From Chloroflexota bacterium (GTDB taxonomy: Bacteria > Chloroflexota > Limnocylindria > Limnocylindrales > CSP1-4), in assembly GCA_025935925.1 (NCBI GenBank), contig JAICUI010000008.1:1-64000 (forward strand): a DNA stretch of 64,000 bases, read 5' to 3'. Below are positions 24,203-32,208 of this stretch, piece by piece; positions within the stretch are counted from its first letter, which is position 1; the number at the start of each line of letters is the position of its first letter. A program made the position numbers and the translations under genes. Below the pieces are notes generated by a model. The model was not told the origin of the DNA. It did no database searches and was given only the letters and a program-made list of their open reading frames with translations.

Positions 24203-25045
24203 GTGGCGGAGTTCGCCCGACCCGAGCTGATCGCCACGCCGGAGTGGCTCGCAGACCACCTCGATCGCCCCGACCTGCGGGTGGTCGACGTGCGCTGGCG
24301 GCCCGACGGCACCGCCCCGACGCTGTACGCGTCCGGCCACGTCCCGGGCGCGGTGCGCCTCGACTGGCAGGCGTCGGTCGTGGAGCCCGCGGAAGGCAAC
24401 GACGTGCTCGTCCTCGCGTCGCCGCGCCGGATGTCCGAGGCAATGGACGCGGCGGGGATCGGCGACGGGACGTCCGTGGTGCTGTACGACGACACGCTCT
24501 CGTACCACGCGTCGCGTGCCTGGTGGAGCCTCCATGCGTACGGCCACCCGTCGGCGCGGATCCTCGACGGTGGCTACGCGGCGTGGCTCGCGAGCGGCCA
24601 CCCGATCGGCGTCGGCGAGGAGCGTCGGCGCCTCGATCGGTTCACGCCGCGGCTCGAGAACCGGCGGCGGGTCACGACGGGCGACGTGCGGGCGCTGATG
24701 GGCGCCCCGGACGTCGTGCTGATCGATGCGCGGGGACCCGCCGAGTTCCACGGCTGGGAGGGCAACGCGCGGCGGCTGGGCCACATCCCGGGTGCCGTGA
24801 ACGTGCCGGTCGCCGCGATGCACGTGCCGGGCACGCAGCGCCTGCGGGATCCGGCGGAGCTTCGCGCCCTGCTGCTGAAGGCCAACATCACGCGCGCCCG
24901 GCGGTACGTCTGCTACGACCAGTCGGGTCTCGCGGCGTCGAAGCTCGCGTGGGTGCTCACGCTCCTCGGCCACGAGGACGTCGCGGTGTACGAGGGCGGC
25001 TGGGCCGAGTGGGGCGCCCGGATGGACCTGCCGGTCAACCAGTAG
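24203..25045 (+). CDS. Double rhodanese-domain protein lacking catalytic Cys
   Basis: A 280-aa protein with two rhodanese domains (residues ~8-125 and ~150-275), as in SseA/TST-type sulfurtransferases. HVPGAVRLDW and HIPGAVNVPV, and DGGYAAWLASG and EGGWAEWG mark equivalent positions in the two halves. The active-site loop of the C-terminal domain reads YDQSGLAAS, where active enzymes have YCxxGxxAS; Asp occupies the Cys position, and the N-terminal loop (YDDTLSYHASRAWW) also lacks Cys. A Cys two residues upstream (YVCYDQSG) might substitute. It is divergent from the aminotransferase gene. GTG 24203 has GGAGG. It could be a sulfur-binding or non-catalytic protein. Confidence 0.88.
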   Translation: MAEFARPELIATPEWLADHLDRPDLRVVDVRWRPDGTAPTLYASGHVPGAVRLDWQASVVEPAEGNDVLVLASPRRMSEAMDAAGIGDGTSVVLYDDTLSYHASRAWWSLHAYGHPSARILDGGYAAWLASGHPIGVGEERRRLDRFTPRLENRRRVTTGDVRALMGAPDVVLIDARGPAEFHGWEGNARRLGHIPGAVNVPVAAMHVPGTQRLRDPAELRALLLKANITRARRYVCYDQSGLAASKLAWVLTLLGHEDVAVYEGGWAEWGARMDLPVNQ

Positions 25046-25078
25046 GCGACGCCCTCCCGGCGTTCCGGCGTGTGCCGC

Positions 25079-25684
25079 TCAGCCGCTCGGCGGGACCGGG
25101 TCCCAGTCGTCGCCCGCCGTCGCACCGCCCGCGCCCGCGCCGGGCGCGGACCCGCCGAGCCCCGCCCACGGGTCGACCTCCTGGTGCTGGGCCAGGATCT
25201 GCGTCCGGCGGTGGTTGACGGCGACCATGATCGCGGACCGGCGGCCCTCGCCGAGGTGGTCGGACCAGAACGTCGCCTCGGTCACCGGGATGAAGCGGCC
25301 CTCCAGCTCGGACAGCGCCTCGCGCAGCGTCGACTCCCCCGCCAGCAGGTGGATCTTGCCGATGATCCGGAACGGCGGGACCGACACGATCGCGTCGGCG
25401 GCCGTCTTCGGCGTGCGGAGCTCGGGCGACGGCTCGACGGGCGTGTCGGCGACCGCGAACAGGACGGAGTCCAGGTTGATCTGCGCGATGTCGGCACGGA
25501 TGGGAGCGCCGCGATCCCCGTACTCCTCGACCATGACGTCCTCGAGGATCAGGAACGGCTGCTCGGCGAGGTTGAGGATGTCGGTCACGCGGTGCTGCCG
25601 GGTGCGGACCTTCCCGTGGGTGATGAGGGCATCGGTGTAGAGCGTCAGCTCCACGCGGCCCAGCTCCGTGAACGCGGGGTACAT
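25079..25684 (-). CDS. Conserved-type hypothetical protein with repeat-like beta domain
   Basis: A 201-aa soluble protein; ATG 25684 has GGGAGG upstream. Two similar blocks are visible: RVELTLYTDALITHGKVRTRQHRVTDILN (residues ~10-38) and PFRIIGKIHLLAGESTLREALSEL (~100-123), suggesting a duplicated small beta-barrel-like module. The C-terminus is Gly/Ala/Pro-rich and probably disordered. No signal peptide. It resembles uncharacterised proteins found with secretion or motility genes in Chloroflexota, but I cannot name the family with confidence. It is 101 bp downstream of the ligase gene on the same strand. Confidence 0.7.
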   Translation of the reverse strand: MYPAFTELGRVELTLYTDALITHGKVRTRQHRVTDILNLAEQPFLILEDVMVEEYGDRGAPIRADIAQINLDSVLFAVADTPVEPSPELRTPKTAADAIVSVPPFRIIGKIHLLAGESTLREALSELEGRFIPVTEATFWSDHLGEGRRSAIMVAVNHRRTQILAQHQEVDPWAGLGGSAPGAGAGGATAGDDWDPVPPSG

Positions 25685-25785
25685 GCGCTGCCCTCCCGAT
25701 GGCGCACACGCGAGCGCGCCGGCGACTCAGCGCAGGATACGAGGCCGGCCGGCGGCTGGCACGCCGGACGATGGTCCGGGGTCGC

Positions 25786-27489
25786 TCATCGCCGCGAGCG
25801 CGCGCCGGCGGTGACGAGGTGCTCGGCGCCGTGCTGCAGTCCCTCGTACAGGCGTTCCACGGTCGCCAGCGTGTCGATCTCCGCGACGGGCTTGTCCGGG
25901 CGCAGGTTCGCGATCCGGGGGAAGCGCAGCGCGAACCCCGACTTGTGGCGCGCGGATCGCATGATCACGTCGAACGCGACCTCCACCACGATGGCGGGCT
26001 CGACGACGCGGTACCGGCCGTGGACGCGGATCGTGTGCGCCTCGAACCACTTCGTCATGTCGGCGATCTCGGCGTCCGTGAGACCGCTGTACGCCTTGCC
26101 GATCGTGACGAGGTCCCCGCTCGCCTCGTCGCGCACCGCGAACGTGTAGTCGCTCAGGACCCCGTGCCGCTTCCCGTGGCCGACCTCCACGCCGACGACC
26201 ACGCAGTCGAGCGTCGCGAGCGCCTTCTTCATCTTCAGCCAGCCGAGCCCCCGGCGGCCCGGCGAGTACCCGCTCTGCGGGTCCTTGACCATCAGCCCCT
26301 CGTTCCGCCGCGCTCGGGCGTCCGCGAAGGCCGCCTCGAGGCCCTCGACGCTGTCGACCGACACGAGGTGGCTGAGGGCAAACCGGCCGCCCTCCTCCGC
26401 GAGCGGCAGCTGCAGCGCCTCGAGGGCCCGGCGGCGCTCGGTCAGCGGGTGCTCGAGCAACGGCGCGACGACCGCGTCGGCGTCGCGGTCCATGCCCAGC
26501 ACGTCCCACGCGACGTAGACGACGGGGATCCGGGCGCGGATCTCCGGCGACGGGTTCTTCCGGCCCAGCCGCGCCTGGAGCTGCAGGAACGGGAGCACGA
26601 CGCCGTCCTTCCAGGCCAGGAGCTCGCCGTCGAGGATCCCGGCCCACGGCAGGTCGCGCGCGCCGTCGACGACCTCCGGGAACTGGCCGCTGATGTCGTG
26701 CAGGTCGCGCGAGTAGAGGCGGACCTCGGAGCCGGTGCGGTGGAGCTGCGCGCGGATCCCGTCGTACTTGTCCTCGACCCAGACGGTCGGGCCCAGGCGG
26801 GCCATGATCTCGGCGGCGTCCTCGGCGGGCGACGCGAGCATGAACTTGAGCGGGTTGAACAGCGTCATCTCGGCGGTCGCGAGCCGGTCCTCGCGGGCGA
26901 GCGTGGCGGTCCGCCCGATGTCCCCCGTGAGCATGCCCGCGCGCTTGACGTCCTCGAGCGGACGGTCGAAGGCCTTCGCGATCGCCGCCTCGAGCAGGCC
27001 GCCGCGCAGGCCGATGCGCAGCTCGCCGCTCAGCACCTTGACGATGCCGCCCGCCGTCTCAGGCGAGGCGCGTGCGAAGAGGTCCTCGAGAATCGCCGCC
27101 TTGGCGGCGGCGCCCTGCGCCGCGTGCACGCGCTCGAACGCGTCGCGGACCTCGGCGACCGTCGGCTCGCCGGCGGGGTCGGGCGCATGGCCGGCCTCGC
27201 GCAGGACGTCGGTGACGGCCGTGGCGACGTCCGATGACCGATCGTAGGCGCGACCGAGCGCGTCCGGGGCGGCGCCCGCGACGCGCAGGACCACGCCGGT
27301 GAGCCCCGCCCAGCCGATCCCGACGGTGCGCTGATCGGCCTCGGGAAACGGGCGCCCCGTGAGGAACACCGCGGCGACCGGGAGGTCAGCGGGGTCGAGG
27401 GAGGCGAGGTATTCGGCGAGGATCGACGTCTTCTCCGACGTCTTCGTGGTCGCGCCGACCCGCTCGGCGACCTCGCTCCAGCGGCGCAT
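25786..27489 (-). CDS. lig: ATP-dependent DNA ligase, archaeal-like three-domain type
   Basis: 567 aa: an N-terminal DNA-binding domain (residues ~1-200), an adenylation domain and an OB-fold. Motif I is EDKYDGIRAQ with the AMP-binding Lys at about residue 241. Other motifs are YSRDLHDISGQFPEVV, LDGELLAWKDG, NEGLMVKDPQSGYSPGRRGLGWLKMKK. The length fits the archaeal-like/LigB type rather than the short NHEJ LigD/LigC types; no Ku or polymerase is next to it. It probably works in repair beside the essential NAD-dependent LigA. ATG 27489 follows TACCAT by seven bases (leaderless). Its promoter overlaps that of the divergent GNAT gene. Confidence 0.95.
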   Translation of the reverse strand: MRRWSEVAERVGATTKTSEKTSILAEYLASLDPADLPVAAVFLTGRPFPEADQRTVGIGWAGLTGVVLRVAGAAPDALGRAYDRSSDVATAVTDVLREAGHAPDPAGEPTVAEVRDAFERVHAAQGAAAKAAILEDLFARASPETAGGIVKVLSGELRIGLRGGLLEAAIAKAFDRPLEDVKRAGMLTGDIGRTATLAREDRLATAEMTLFNPLKFMLASPAEDAAEIMARLGPTVWVEDKYDGIRAQLHRTGSEVRLYSRDLHDISGQFPEVVDGARDLPWAGILDGELLAWKDGVVLPFLQLQARLGRKNPSPEIRARIPVVYVAWDVLGMDRDADAVVAPLLEHPLTERRRALEALQLPLAEEGGRFALSHLVSVDSVEGLEAAFADARARRNEGLMVKDPQSGYSPGRRGLGWLKMKKALATLDCVVVGVEVGHGKRHGVLSDYTFAVRDEASGDLVTIGKAYSGLTDAEIADMTKWFEAHTIRVHGRYRVVEPAIVVEVAFDVIMRSARHKSGFALRFPRIANLRPDKPVAEIDTLATVERLYEGLQHGAEHLVTAGARSRR

Positions 27490-27515
27490 GGTCGCGATGG
27501 TATAGGGTGGCCGCG
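27490..27515. promoter_or_regulatory. Twelve-base bidirectional -10 element
   Basis: ATGGTATAGGGT (27497-27508) reads TACCAT on the minus strand and TAGGGT on the plus strand. Each ends seven bases from the start codon of its gene (ligase ATG 27489, GNAT ATG 27516). The whole gap between the two start codons is only 26 bp, so both transcripts must be nearly leaderless or start within it. Confidence 0.75.
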
Positions 27516-28154
27516 ATGCTCCACCGGCGCTGGTTTCCGGACCACATCGACGGTACCAAGGTCGTCCTGCGGCGCCACACGCGCGACAACCTGTCGGACT
27601 TCATGCGCTGGTACCAGGATCCCGACGTCGCGCGGCTCACCCGCTATCAGGACGGTCCGATGCGGCCGGACGAGATCGAGCGGTTCTTCACGATGCGGGC
27701 AATGGGCCAGGACTCCCTCGCGATGGGCATCCACATCCGGCCGTCGGGCCAGATCATCGGCTCGTGCGCGTTCTCGCAGCTGGACGCGGACAACGGATCG
27801 GTGCTGTTCCACATCACGATCGGCGAGCACGACGCGTGGGGCCGCGGCTACGGCTCGGAGGCCACGGCGCTGATGGTCGACCATGCGTTCACGTCGCTCG
27901 GGCTGCACCGCGTCGCGCTCTCGGTGTTCGCGTTCAACGAGCGCGCCATCCACGCGTACGAGCGCGTCGGCTTCACGGTCGAGGGCCGCGCGCGGGAGGC
28001 GATCTGGCGCGACGGTCGGTGGTGGGACGAGCTGCACATGAGCGTGCTGGAGCCCGAGTGGCGGTCCGCGCGCTGGCACGCGCGCGCGATCGCCGACGGA
28101 CGCGCGGGGCAGTCGCCCGCGAAGCCACAACCCGCGCCCGCCTCACGGGAGTGA
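27516..28154 (+). CDS. GNAT acetyltransferase (RimJ/RimL-like)
   Basis: A 212-aa N-acetyltransferase. Acetyl-CoA-binding motif A is visible in WGRGYGSEATALMVDHAFTSLGLHRV, with the motif B-like FNERAIHAYERVGFTVEGRAREAIW typical of the RimJ/RimL group. The start region sets out as a standard GNAT (VVLRRHTRDNLSDFMRWYQDPDV). Substrate unknown: ribosomal protein, antibiotic or small amine. I chose ATG 27516 over GTG 27507 from the spacing to the -10 box. The next small gene begins two bases after its stop, so the two form an operon. The Pro/Ala C-terminal tail is probably disordered. Confidence 0.88.
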   Translation: MLHRRWFPDHIDGTKVVLRRHTRDNLSDFMRWYQDPDVARLTRYQDGPMRPDEIERFFTMRAMGQDSLAMGIHIRPSGQIIGSCAFSQLDADNGSVLFHITIGEHDAWGRGYGSEATALMVDHAFTSLGLHRVALSVFAFNERAIHAYERVGFTVEGRAREAIWRDGRWWDELHMSVLEPEWRSARWHARAIADGRAGQSPAKPQPAPASRE

Positions 28155-28156
28155 CG

Positions 28157-28435
28157 ATGCCGTCGTCCGGTCCTGCCGCGGATGCGGCGCGCGCCGCGTT
28201 CCGTGAGCAGATGGAGGCCAAGGGCCACGCGGTCGAGAATGCGCGACTGGCGGTTTCGGGGCTCGAGGCGGCACTTGCCTCCGGAGCCCTGCGCCGGACG
28301 CCGTTGCTGGACCAGCAGCTCGGCGACCTCATGGTCGCCCTGGAGCAGGACGAGGGCCAGCGGCTGGGCGGCAAGAGCGCCGAGGCGGCGCGGTTCATCC
28401 TCCGGGCGATCAGCCGCGAGCTGGACAACGCCTGA
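28157..28435 (+). CDS. Small helical protein cotranscribed with GNAT
   Basis: A 92-aa protein, ATG two bases after the stop of the acetyltransferase gene (translational coupling). It is entirely predicted alpha-helical and soluble: FREQMEAKGHAVENARLAVSGLEAALASGALRR, then LGDLMVALEQDEGQRLGGKSAEAARFILRAISREL. No catalytic residues. It could be a partner or substrate of the acetyltransferase, but nothing in the sequence shows this. The GC-rich codon use is like its neighbours. Confidence 0.65.
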   Translation: MPSSGPAADAARAAFREQMEAKGHAVENARLAVSGLEAALASGALRRTPLLDQQLGDLMVALEQDEGQRLGGKSAEAARFILRAISRELDNA

Positions 28436-28453
28436 CCGGTTCGCGGCCGGGGC

Positions 28454-28490
28454 TTGACTCTCGGGTAGGTCGAGGGTTCAGGATCGCGGC
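28454..28490 (+). promoter_or_regulatory. MerR-type promoter of the second merR gene
   Basis: TTGACT (28454-28459) and CAGGAT (28479-28484) are 19 bp apart, with the dyad ACTCTCG-N7-CGAGGGT (one mismatch) in between. CAGGAT ends six bases before GTG 28491. The architecture is the same as at 9611-9651 with a different operator sequence, which implies autoregulation by this second MerR protein. Confidence 0.75.
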
Positions 28491-29354
28491 GTGGATGACG
28501 ACCTGCTGCCCATCGGGCGGTTCGCGCGGCTGACCGGGCTGACCGTCGGGGCCCTGCGCCACTACGACGACGAGGGCGTCCTCGCCCCGGCCGACGTCGA
28601 CGCGGCGACCGGCTACCGGCGGTACCGCCGGGACCAGCTGGCGACGGCCCGCGCGATCGCCGCGCTCCGGGACCTCGAGCTGTCGCTGCCGGCGATCCGG
28701 TCGCTGCTCGAGTCGGACGATCCGGCCGGTCGGCAGGCCATCCTCGGCGACGAGAAGCGACGCCTCGAGGCGAGGACCGCCCGGCTGCAGCGGGCCCTGC
28801 ATCGGCTCTCGATGCTCGCGAACGACACGACATCGGCCTCGTCGCCCTCCCCGACCCACGATCACGAGGTGCTCACCGTGCCCACGCCGCCCACGCCGCC
28901 CACGCTCGATCCGGCGATCCATCGCCAGCTCGGCGCCGGCCTCTACAACCGCACCTGGGACCTCATGGAGCTCGAGGACCGGACGGCCGACCAGGACGAC
29001 GAGATGGTCGACACCGCCCACGCCTCGGCCTGGCACTGGCGACAGGTGGGCACCGAGGCGAACGCCTCGCGCGCCCACTGGATCCTGTCCCGGGTGTACG
29101 CCGTGCTCGGCCGCGGCCAGGAGGCGCTGTACCACGCCCGCCGCCAGAACGAGATCATCGAGCTCGGCGGCGAGGGCTTCGAGCCGTGGGACGCCCCGTC
29201 GGGCGCCGAGGCCATGGCGCGCGCCCTGGCGCTCGCCGGCGACAAAGCCGGGGCCGCCGAATGGAAGGCCAGGGCGTCCCGGCTCGTGACGGCCATCCCG
29301 GCGGCGGAGGACCGCGCCGTCATCGAGAACGACATCGCGACGATCCCCGTGTGA
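28491..29354 (+). CDS. MerR-family regulator with helical C-terminal domain
   Basis: 287 aa. Residues 1-~75 are a MerR winged helix (LPIGRFARLTGLTVGALRHYDDEGVL, then ATGYRRYRRDQL), then a coiled coil (~80-110), a Ser/Thr/Pro linker (TPPTPPT), and a ~140-residue all-helical domain (residues ~145-285) with TPR-like features: LYNRTWDLMELEDRTADQDDEMVDTAHASAWHW, ASRAHWILSRVYAVLGRGQEAL. The C-terminal block also exists as free-standing small proteins in other bacteria, as I recall; its ligand is unknown. It may sense a protein or small molecule. It lies 57 bp upstream of the osmolyte ABC operon and could control it. Leaderless GTG start. Confidence 0.85.
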   Translation: MDDDLLPIGRFARLTGLTVGALRHYDDEGVLAPADVDAATGYRRYRRDQLATARAIAALRDLELSLPAIRSLLESDDPAGRQAILGDEKRRLEARTARLQRALHRLSMLANDTTSASSPSPTHDHEVLTVPTPPTPPTLDPAIHRQLGAGLYNRTWDLMELEDRTADQDDEMVDTAHASAWHWRQVGTEANASRAHWILSRVYAVLGRGQEALYHARRQNEIIELGGEGFEPWDAPSGAEAMARALALAGDKAGAAEWKARASRLVTAIPAAEDRAVIENDIATIPV

Positions 29355-29411
29355 CCCGGATTGGGCGCCGCGGCGGGCATCGCGTAGCCTCTTGCCATCG
29401 CAGGAGCCCCG

Positions 29412-30629
29412 ATGCCCGACCCGACACCAACCCCCGCCGCGAACGCCTCGTCGTCCACCCCGCACGCGGCGACGGTCGAGTTCGACCACGTCACGAAGAC
29501 GTACGACCCGCGAGCCGCGAAGGCGGGCGCGCCGGGCGCGGTCAACGATCTGTCGCTGTCGATCCCGGCCGGCAGGATCTGCGTCCTCGTCGGCCCGTCG
29601 GGCTGCGGCAAGACGACCTCGCTGAAGATGGTCAACCGGCTCATCGAGCCGACGAAGGGCCGGATCCTCCTCGATGGGGTCGACGTCGCGACGCGCGACG
29701 TCACCGAGCTCCGCCGGGGCATCGGGTACGTCATCCAGCAGACGGGGCTGTTCCCCCACCAGACGATCGAGGACAACGTCGCCACCGTGCCGCGTCTCCT
29801 GGGCTGGCCGAAGGCGCGCCAGAAGGAACGCGCCCAGGAGCTGCTCGGCGTCGTCGGGCTGGATCCGTCGCGCTACGCGCGCCGCTACCCGGCCCAGCTC
29901 TCGGGCGGCGAGCGGCAGCGCGTCGGCGTCGCGCGGGCCCTCGCCGCGGACCCGCCGGTCATGCTCATGGACGAGCCGTTCGGCGCCGTGGACCCGATCG
30001 TCCGCGAGCGCCTCCAGAACGAGTTCCTGCGGCTCCAGGAGCAGCTCGCCAAGACGATCCTGTTCGTCACCCACGACATCGACGAGGCGATCAAGCTCGG
30101 CGACGTGGTCGCGGTGTTCCGCGACGGGGGCATCGTCGAGCAGTTCGCGCCGCCGGCGGAGATCCTCGCCGCGCCGGCGTCGGAGTTCGTCGCCCGGTTC
30201 GTCGGGGCGGACCGCGGCCTCAAGCGGCTGTCGCTGACGAGGGTCAACGACGTGGAGCTGGGTCACGCGCCGACGGCACGTGCGGGCGACGGCGCCGCCG
30301 ACGCCCGCGAGCGGACGCGGCGGAACGAGCTGCCGTACCTGCTGCTGCTCGACGCGGAGGACCGGCCGATCGGCTGGGTCGACGAGGCGCGGCTCCCGGC
30401 CGAGGGGCAGCTCGGCGACCGGCTCGTGAGCGCGACGTCGCCGCTCCTCGACCGTCGCACGACGCTGAAGGACGCGCTCTCGATGCTGCTCGACGCCGAC
30501 GTCCAGATCGGCGTCGTCGTCGATCGCCGGGGCGCGTACCGCGGGATCATCACCGTCGAGCAGATCGCCGGGTTCACGCGCGAGACGGCGCGCGAGGCGC
30601 AGGTCCGCGCCGACGCGGCGACAGGATGA
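29412..30629 (+). CDS. opuCA: Osmoprotectant ABC transporter ATP-binding protein (CBS tail)
   Basis: 405 aa. Walker A is GPSGCGKTTSLKMVNRL, Q-loop YVIQQTGLFPHQTI, signature LSGGERQRVGVARAL, Walker B VMLMDEPFGAVDP, H-loop FVTHDIDEAIKLGD: the ProV/OpuCA subfamily. After residue ~270 a CBS-like region (GAYRGIITVEQIAGF) follows a variable linker; such tails sense ionic strength in OpuA-type importers. The substrate is probably glycine betaine, choline or a related osmolyte. ATG 29412 has AGGAG five to six bases upstream. Its stop overlaps the next ATG as ATGA. Confidence 0.93.
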   Translation: MPDPTPTPAANASSSTPHAATVEFDHVTKTYDPRAAKAGAPGAVNDLSLSIPAGRICVLVGPSGCGKTTSLKMVNRLIEPTKGRILLDGVDVATRDVTELRRGIGYVIQQTGLFPHQTIEDNVATVPRLLGWPKARQKERAQELLGVVGLDPSRYARRYPAQLSGGERQRVGVARALAADPPVMLMDEPFGAVDPIVRERLQNEFLRLQEQLAKTILFVTHDIDEAIKLGDVVAVFRDGGIVEQFAPPAEILAAPASEFVARFVGADRGLKRLSLTRVNDVELGHAPTARAGDGAADARERTRRNELPYLLLLDAEDRPIGWVDEARLPAEGQLGDRLVSATSPLLDRRTTLKDALSMLLDADVQIGVVVDRRGAYRGIITVEQIAGFTRETAREAQVRADAATG

Positions 30630-31330
30630 TCGACTGGGGCTGGGTCGTCGACCACCTCGACGACCTCGCCGGCCGCACGATCCAGCACCTCGGCTTCGCC
30701 GTCGCGGCGCTCGCCATCGGGTTCGCCATCGCGTTCGCGCTGTCGCTGTGGTCGCTGCGGCAGCGGCGTGTCTACGCGCCGATCATCGGCTTCACCGGGA
30801 TCCTGTACACGATTCCCAGCCTCGCGCTGTTCGCGGCGATGGTTCCGATCACGGGGCTGTCCGTCCTCACGGCGATCATCCCGCTCGTCCTGTACACGCT
30901 CCTGATCCTCGTGCGCAACATCGTCGCGGGCTTCGATGCCGTGCCGGCCGACGTCGAGGAGGCGGCGAACGGGATGGGGTACACGCGCCGTGCCCGGCTG
31001 CGGGCCGTGGAGCTGCCGCTCGCCCTGCCACTGATCGTCGCGGGCGTGCGCGTCGCGAGCGTCTCGACGATCGGGCTGGTGACGATCACCGGGGCGCTGG
31101 GCGACCGGTTCGGCGGCCTCGGCTTCTTCATCTTCGAGGGGTATCGCCGCAGCTTCCCGACGGAGATCCTGTTCGGCGCCATCCCGGCCATGGTGCTGGC
31201 CGTTGCGGTGGACCTGGCGCTCGTCGCCGTCCAGGGGCGCTTGACCCCCTGGACGCGCGCCGAGGTTCAGCCCGGGATGAGCTCGCTCGACCCGGTGACC
31301 GCCGACGACGTCGCCCCGAAGGCCGCCTGA
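30626..31330 (+). CDS. opuCB: Osmoprotectant ABC transporter permease 1
   Basis: A 234-aa membrane permease with about six hydrophobic helices and the cytoplasmic coupling (EAA-like) loop EEAANGMGYTRRARLRAVELPLALPLI, which docks on the ATPase. The segment TIPSLALFAAMVPITG is typical of the ProW/OpuCB family. It starts at ATG 30626, overlapping the stop of opuCA, and its own stop overlaps the next start by one base, so the three genes are tightly coupled. Confidence 0.93.
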   Translation: MIDWGWVVDHLDDLAGRTIQHLGFAVAALAIGFAIAFALSLWSLRQRRVYAPIIGFTGILYTIPSLALFAAMVPITGLSVLTAIIPLVLYTLLILVRNIVAGFDAVPADVEEAANGMGYTRRARLRAVELPLALPLIVAGVRVASVSTIGLVTITGALGDRFGGLGFFIFEGYRRSFPTEILFGAIPAMVLAVAVDLALVAVQGRLTPWTRAEVQPGMSSLDPVTADDVAPKAA

Positions 31331-32067
31331 TGGGCATCATCGGCGACGTCATCGCCTGGCTGACCGATCCGGCGCACTGGACCGGGCCGTCCGGAATCCC
31401 GACGCGCGTCGCGGAGCATCTGGCGATCAGCCTCGCAGCGCTGGTGATCGCGTCGCTCATCGCGCTGCCCATCGGGCTGTACGTGGGCCACACGCGGCGC
31501 GGCGGGCAGAGCGCCGTCAACGTCGCCAATCTCGCGCGGGCCATCCCGTCCCTGGCGCTCATCGGCATCGCGGTTCCGATCACCGTGCTGGTCGACCCGC
31601 AGGTCGGGTTCAAGGTCCTGCCGACGCTGATCGCGATGATCGTCCTCGGCATCCCCCCGATCCTCATCAACACGTACACCGGGATCACGGAGGTCGATCG
31701 CGACCTCACCGAGGCCGCGAACGGGATGGGACTCACGTCGCGCCAGGTCCTCACAGGCGTGGAGCTGCCGCTCGCCGCGTCGGTGATCATGGCCGGCATC
31801 GGATCCGCCGCCGTCCAGATCATCGCAACGGCGACGCTGGGGGCGATCTTCGGCTTCGGCGGCCTCGGGTCGTATCTCGTGCAGGGCATCGCGCAGAACG
31901 ACGACGCGATGCTGTTCTCGGGCGTCGTCCTCGTGGCGGCACTCGCCGTGGGCGCCGAGGCGGCCTTCGGGTTCCTCGGCCGGGCCCTCAGGCCGCACGA
32001 GGTTGACACGGCGACGCCGGCGTTGCTCGAACCCAGCCAGCCTGAGGGCACGCCCGCTGTGGGTTGA
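31330..32067 (+). CDS. opuCD: Osmoprotectant ABC transporter permease 2
   Basis: A 245-aa permease paralogous to the previous one. The EAA-like loop is TEAANGMGLTSRQVLTGVELPLAASVI, and the segment ARAIPSLALIGIAVPITVL matches the family. It starts with the ATG of TGATG. Two different permeases (heterodimer) fit the OpuC rather than the OpuA arrangement, in which binding protein and permease are fused. A Glu/Pro-rich tail ends the protein. A 141-bp gap with its own promoter separates it from the binding-protein gene. Confidence 0.92.
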   Translation: MGIIGDVIAWLTDPAHWTGPSGIPTRVAEHLAISLAALVIASLIALPIGLYVGHTRRGGQSAVNVANLARAIPSLALIGIAVPITVLVDPQVGFKVLPTLIAMIVLGIPPILINTYTGITEVDRDLTEAANGMGLTSRQVLTGVELPLAASVIMAGIGSAAVQIIATATLGAIFGFGGLGSYLVQGIAQNDDAMLFSGVVLVAALAVGAEAAFGFLGRALRPHEVDTATPALLEPSQPEGTPAVG

Positions 32068-32141
32068 ACCGCGGCGAACCGCGCTGCGTACCAGTGCTGC
32101 GAGGCAGGCGCGACACCGGTCCGGGGTTCCGGACAGGTTTC

Positions 32142-32161
32142 GGCACGTGCCTTGCTAAGGT
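32142..32161 (+). promoter_or_regulatory. Putative internal promoter before the binding-protein gene
   Basis: The perfect palindrome GGCACGTGCC (32142-32151) lies five bases upstream of a TAAGGT -10-like box (32156-32161). The region is 141 bp, whereas the other gaps in the operon are zero. An extra promoter would raise the amount of binding protein over the membrane parts. No -35 box is convincing. Confidence 0.5.
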
Positions 32162-32208
32162 TCCCCGCGTGGCCGGCGAATCCGGCTGGTATCAGGAGAG
32201 GAGACCCA

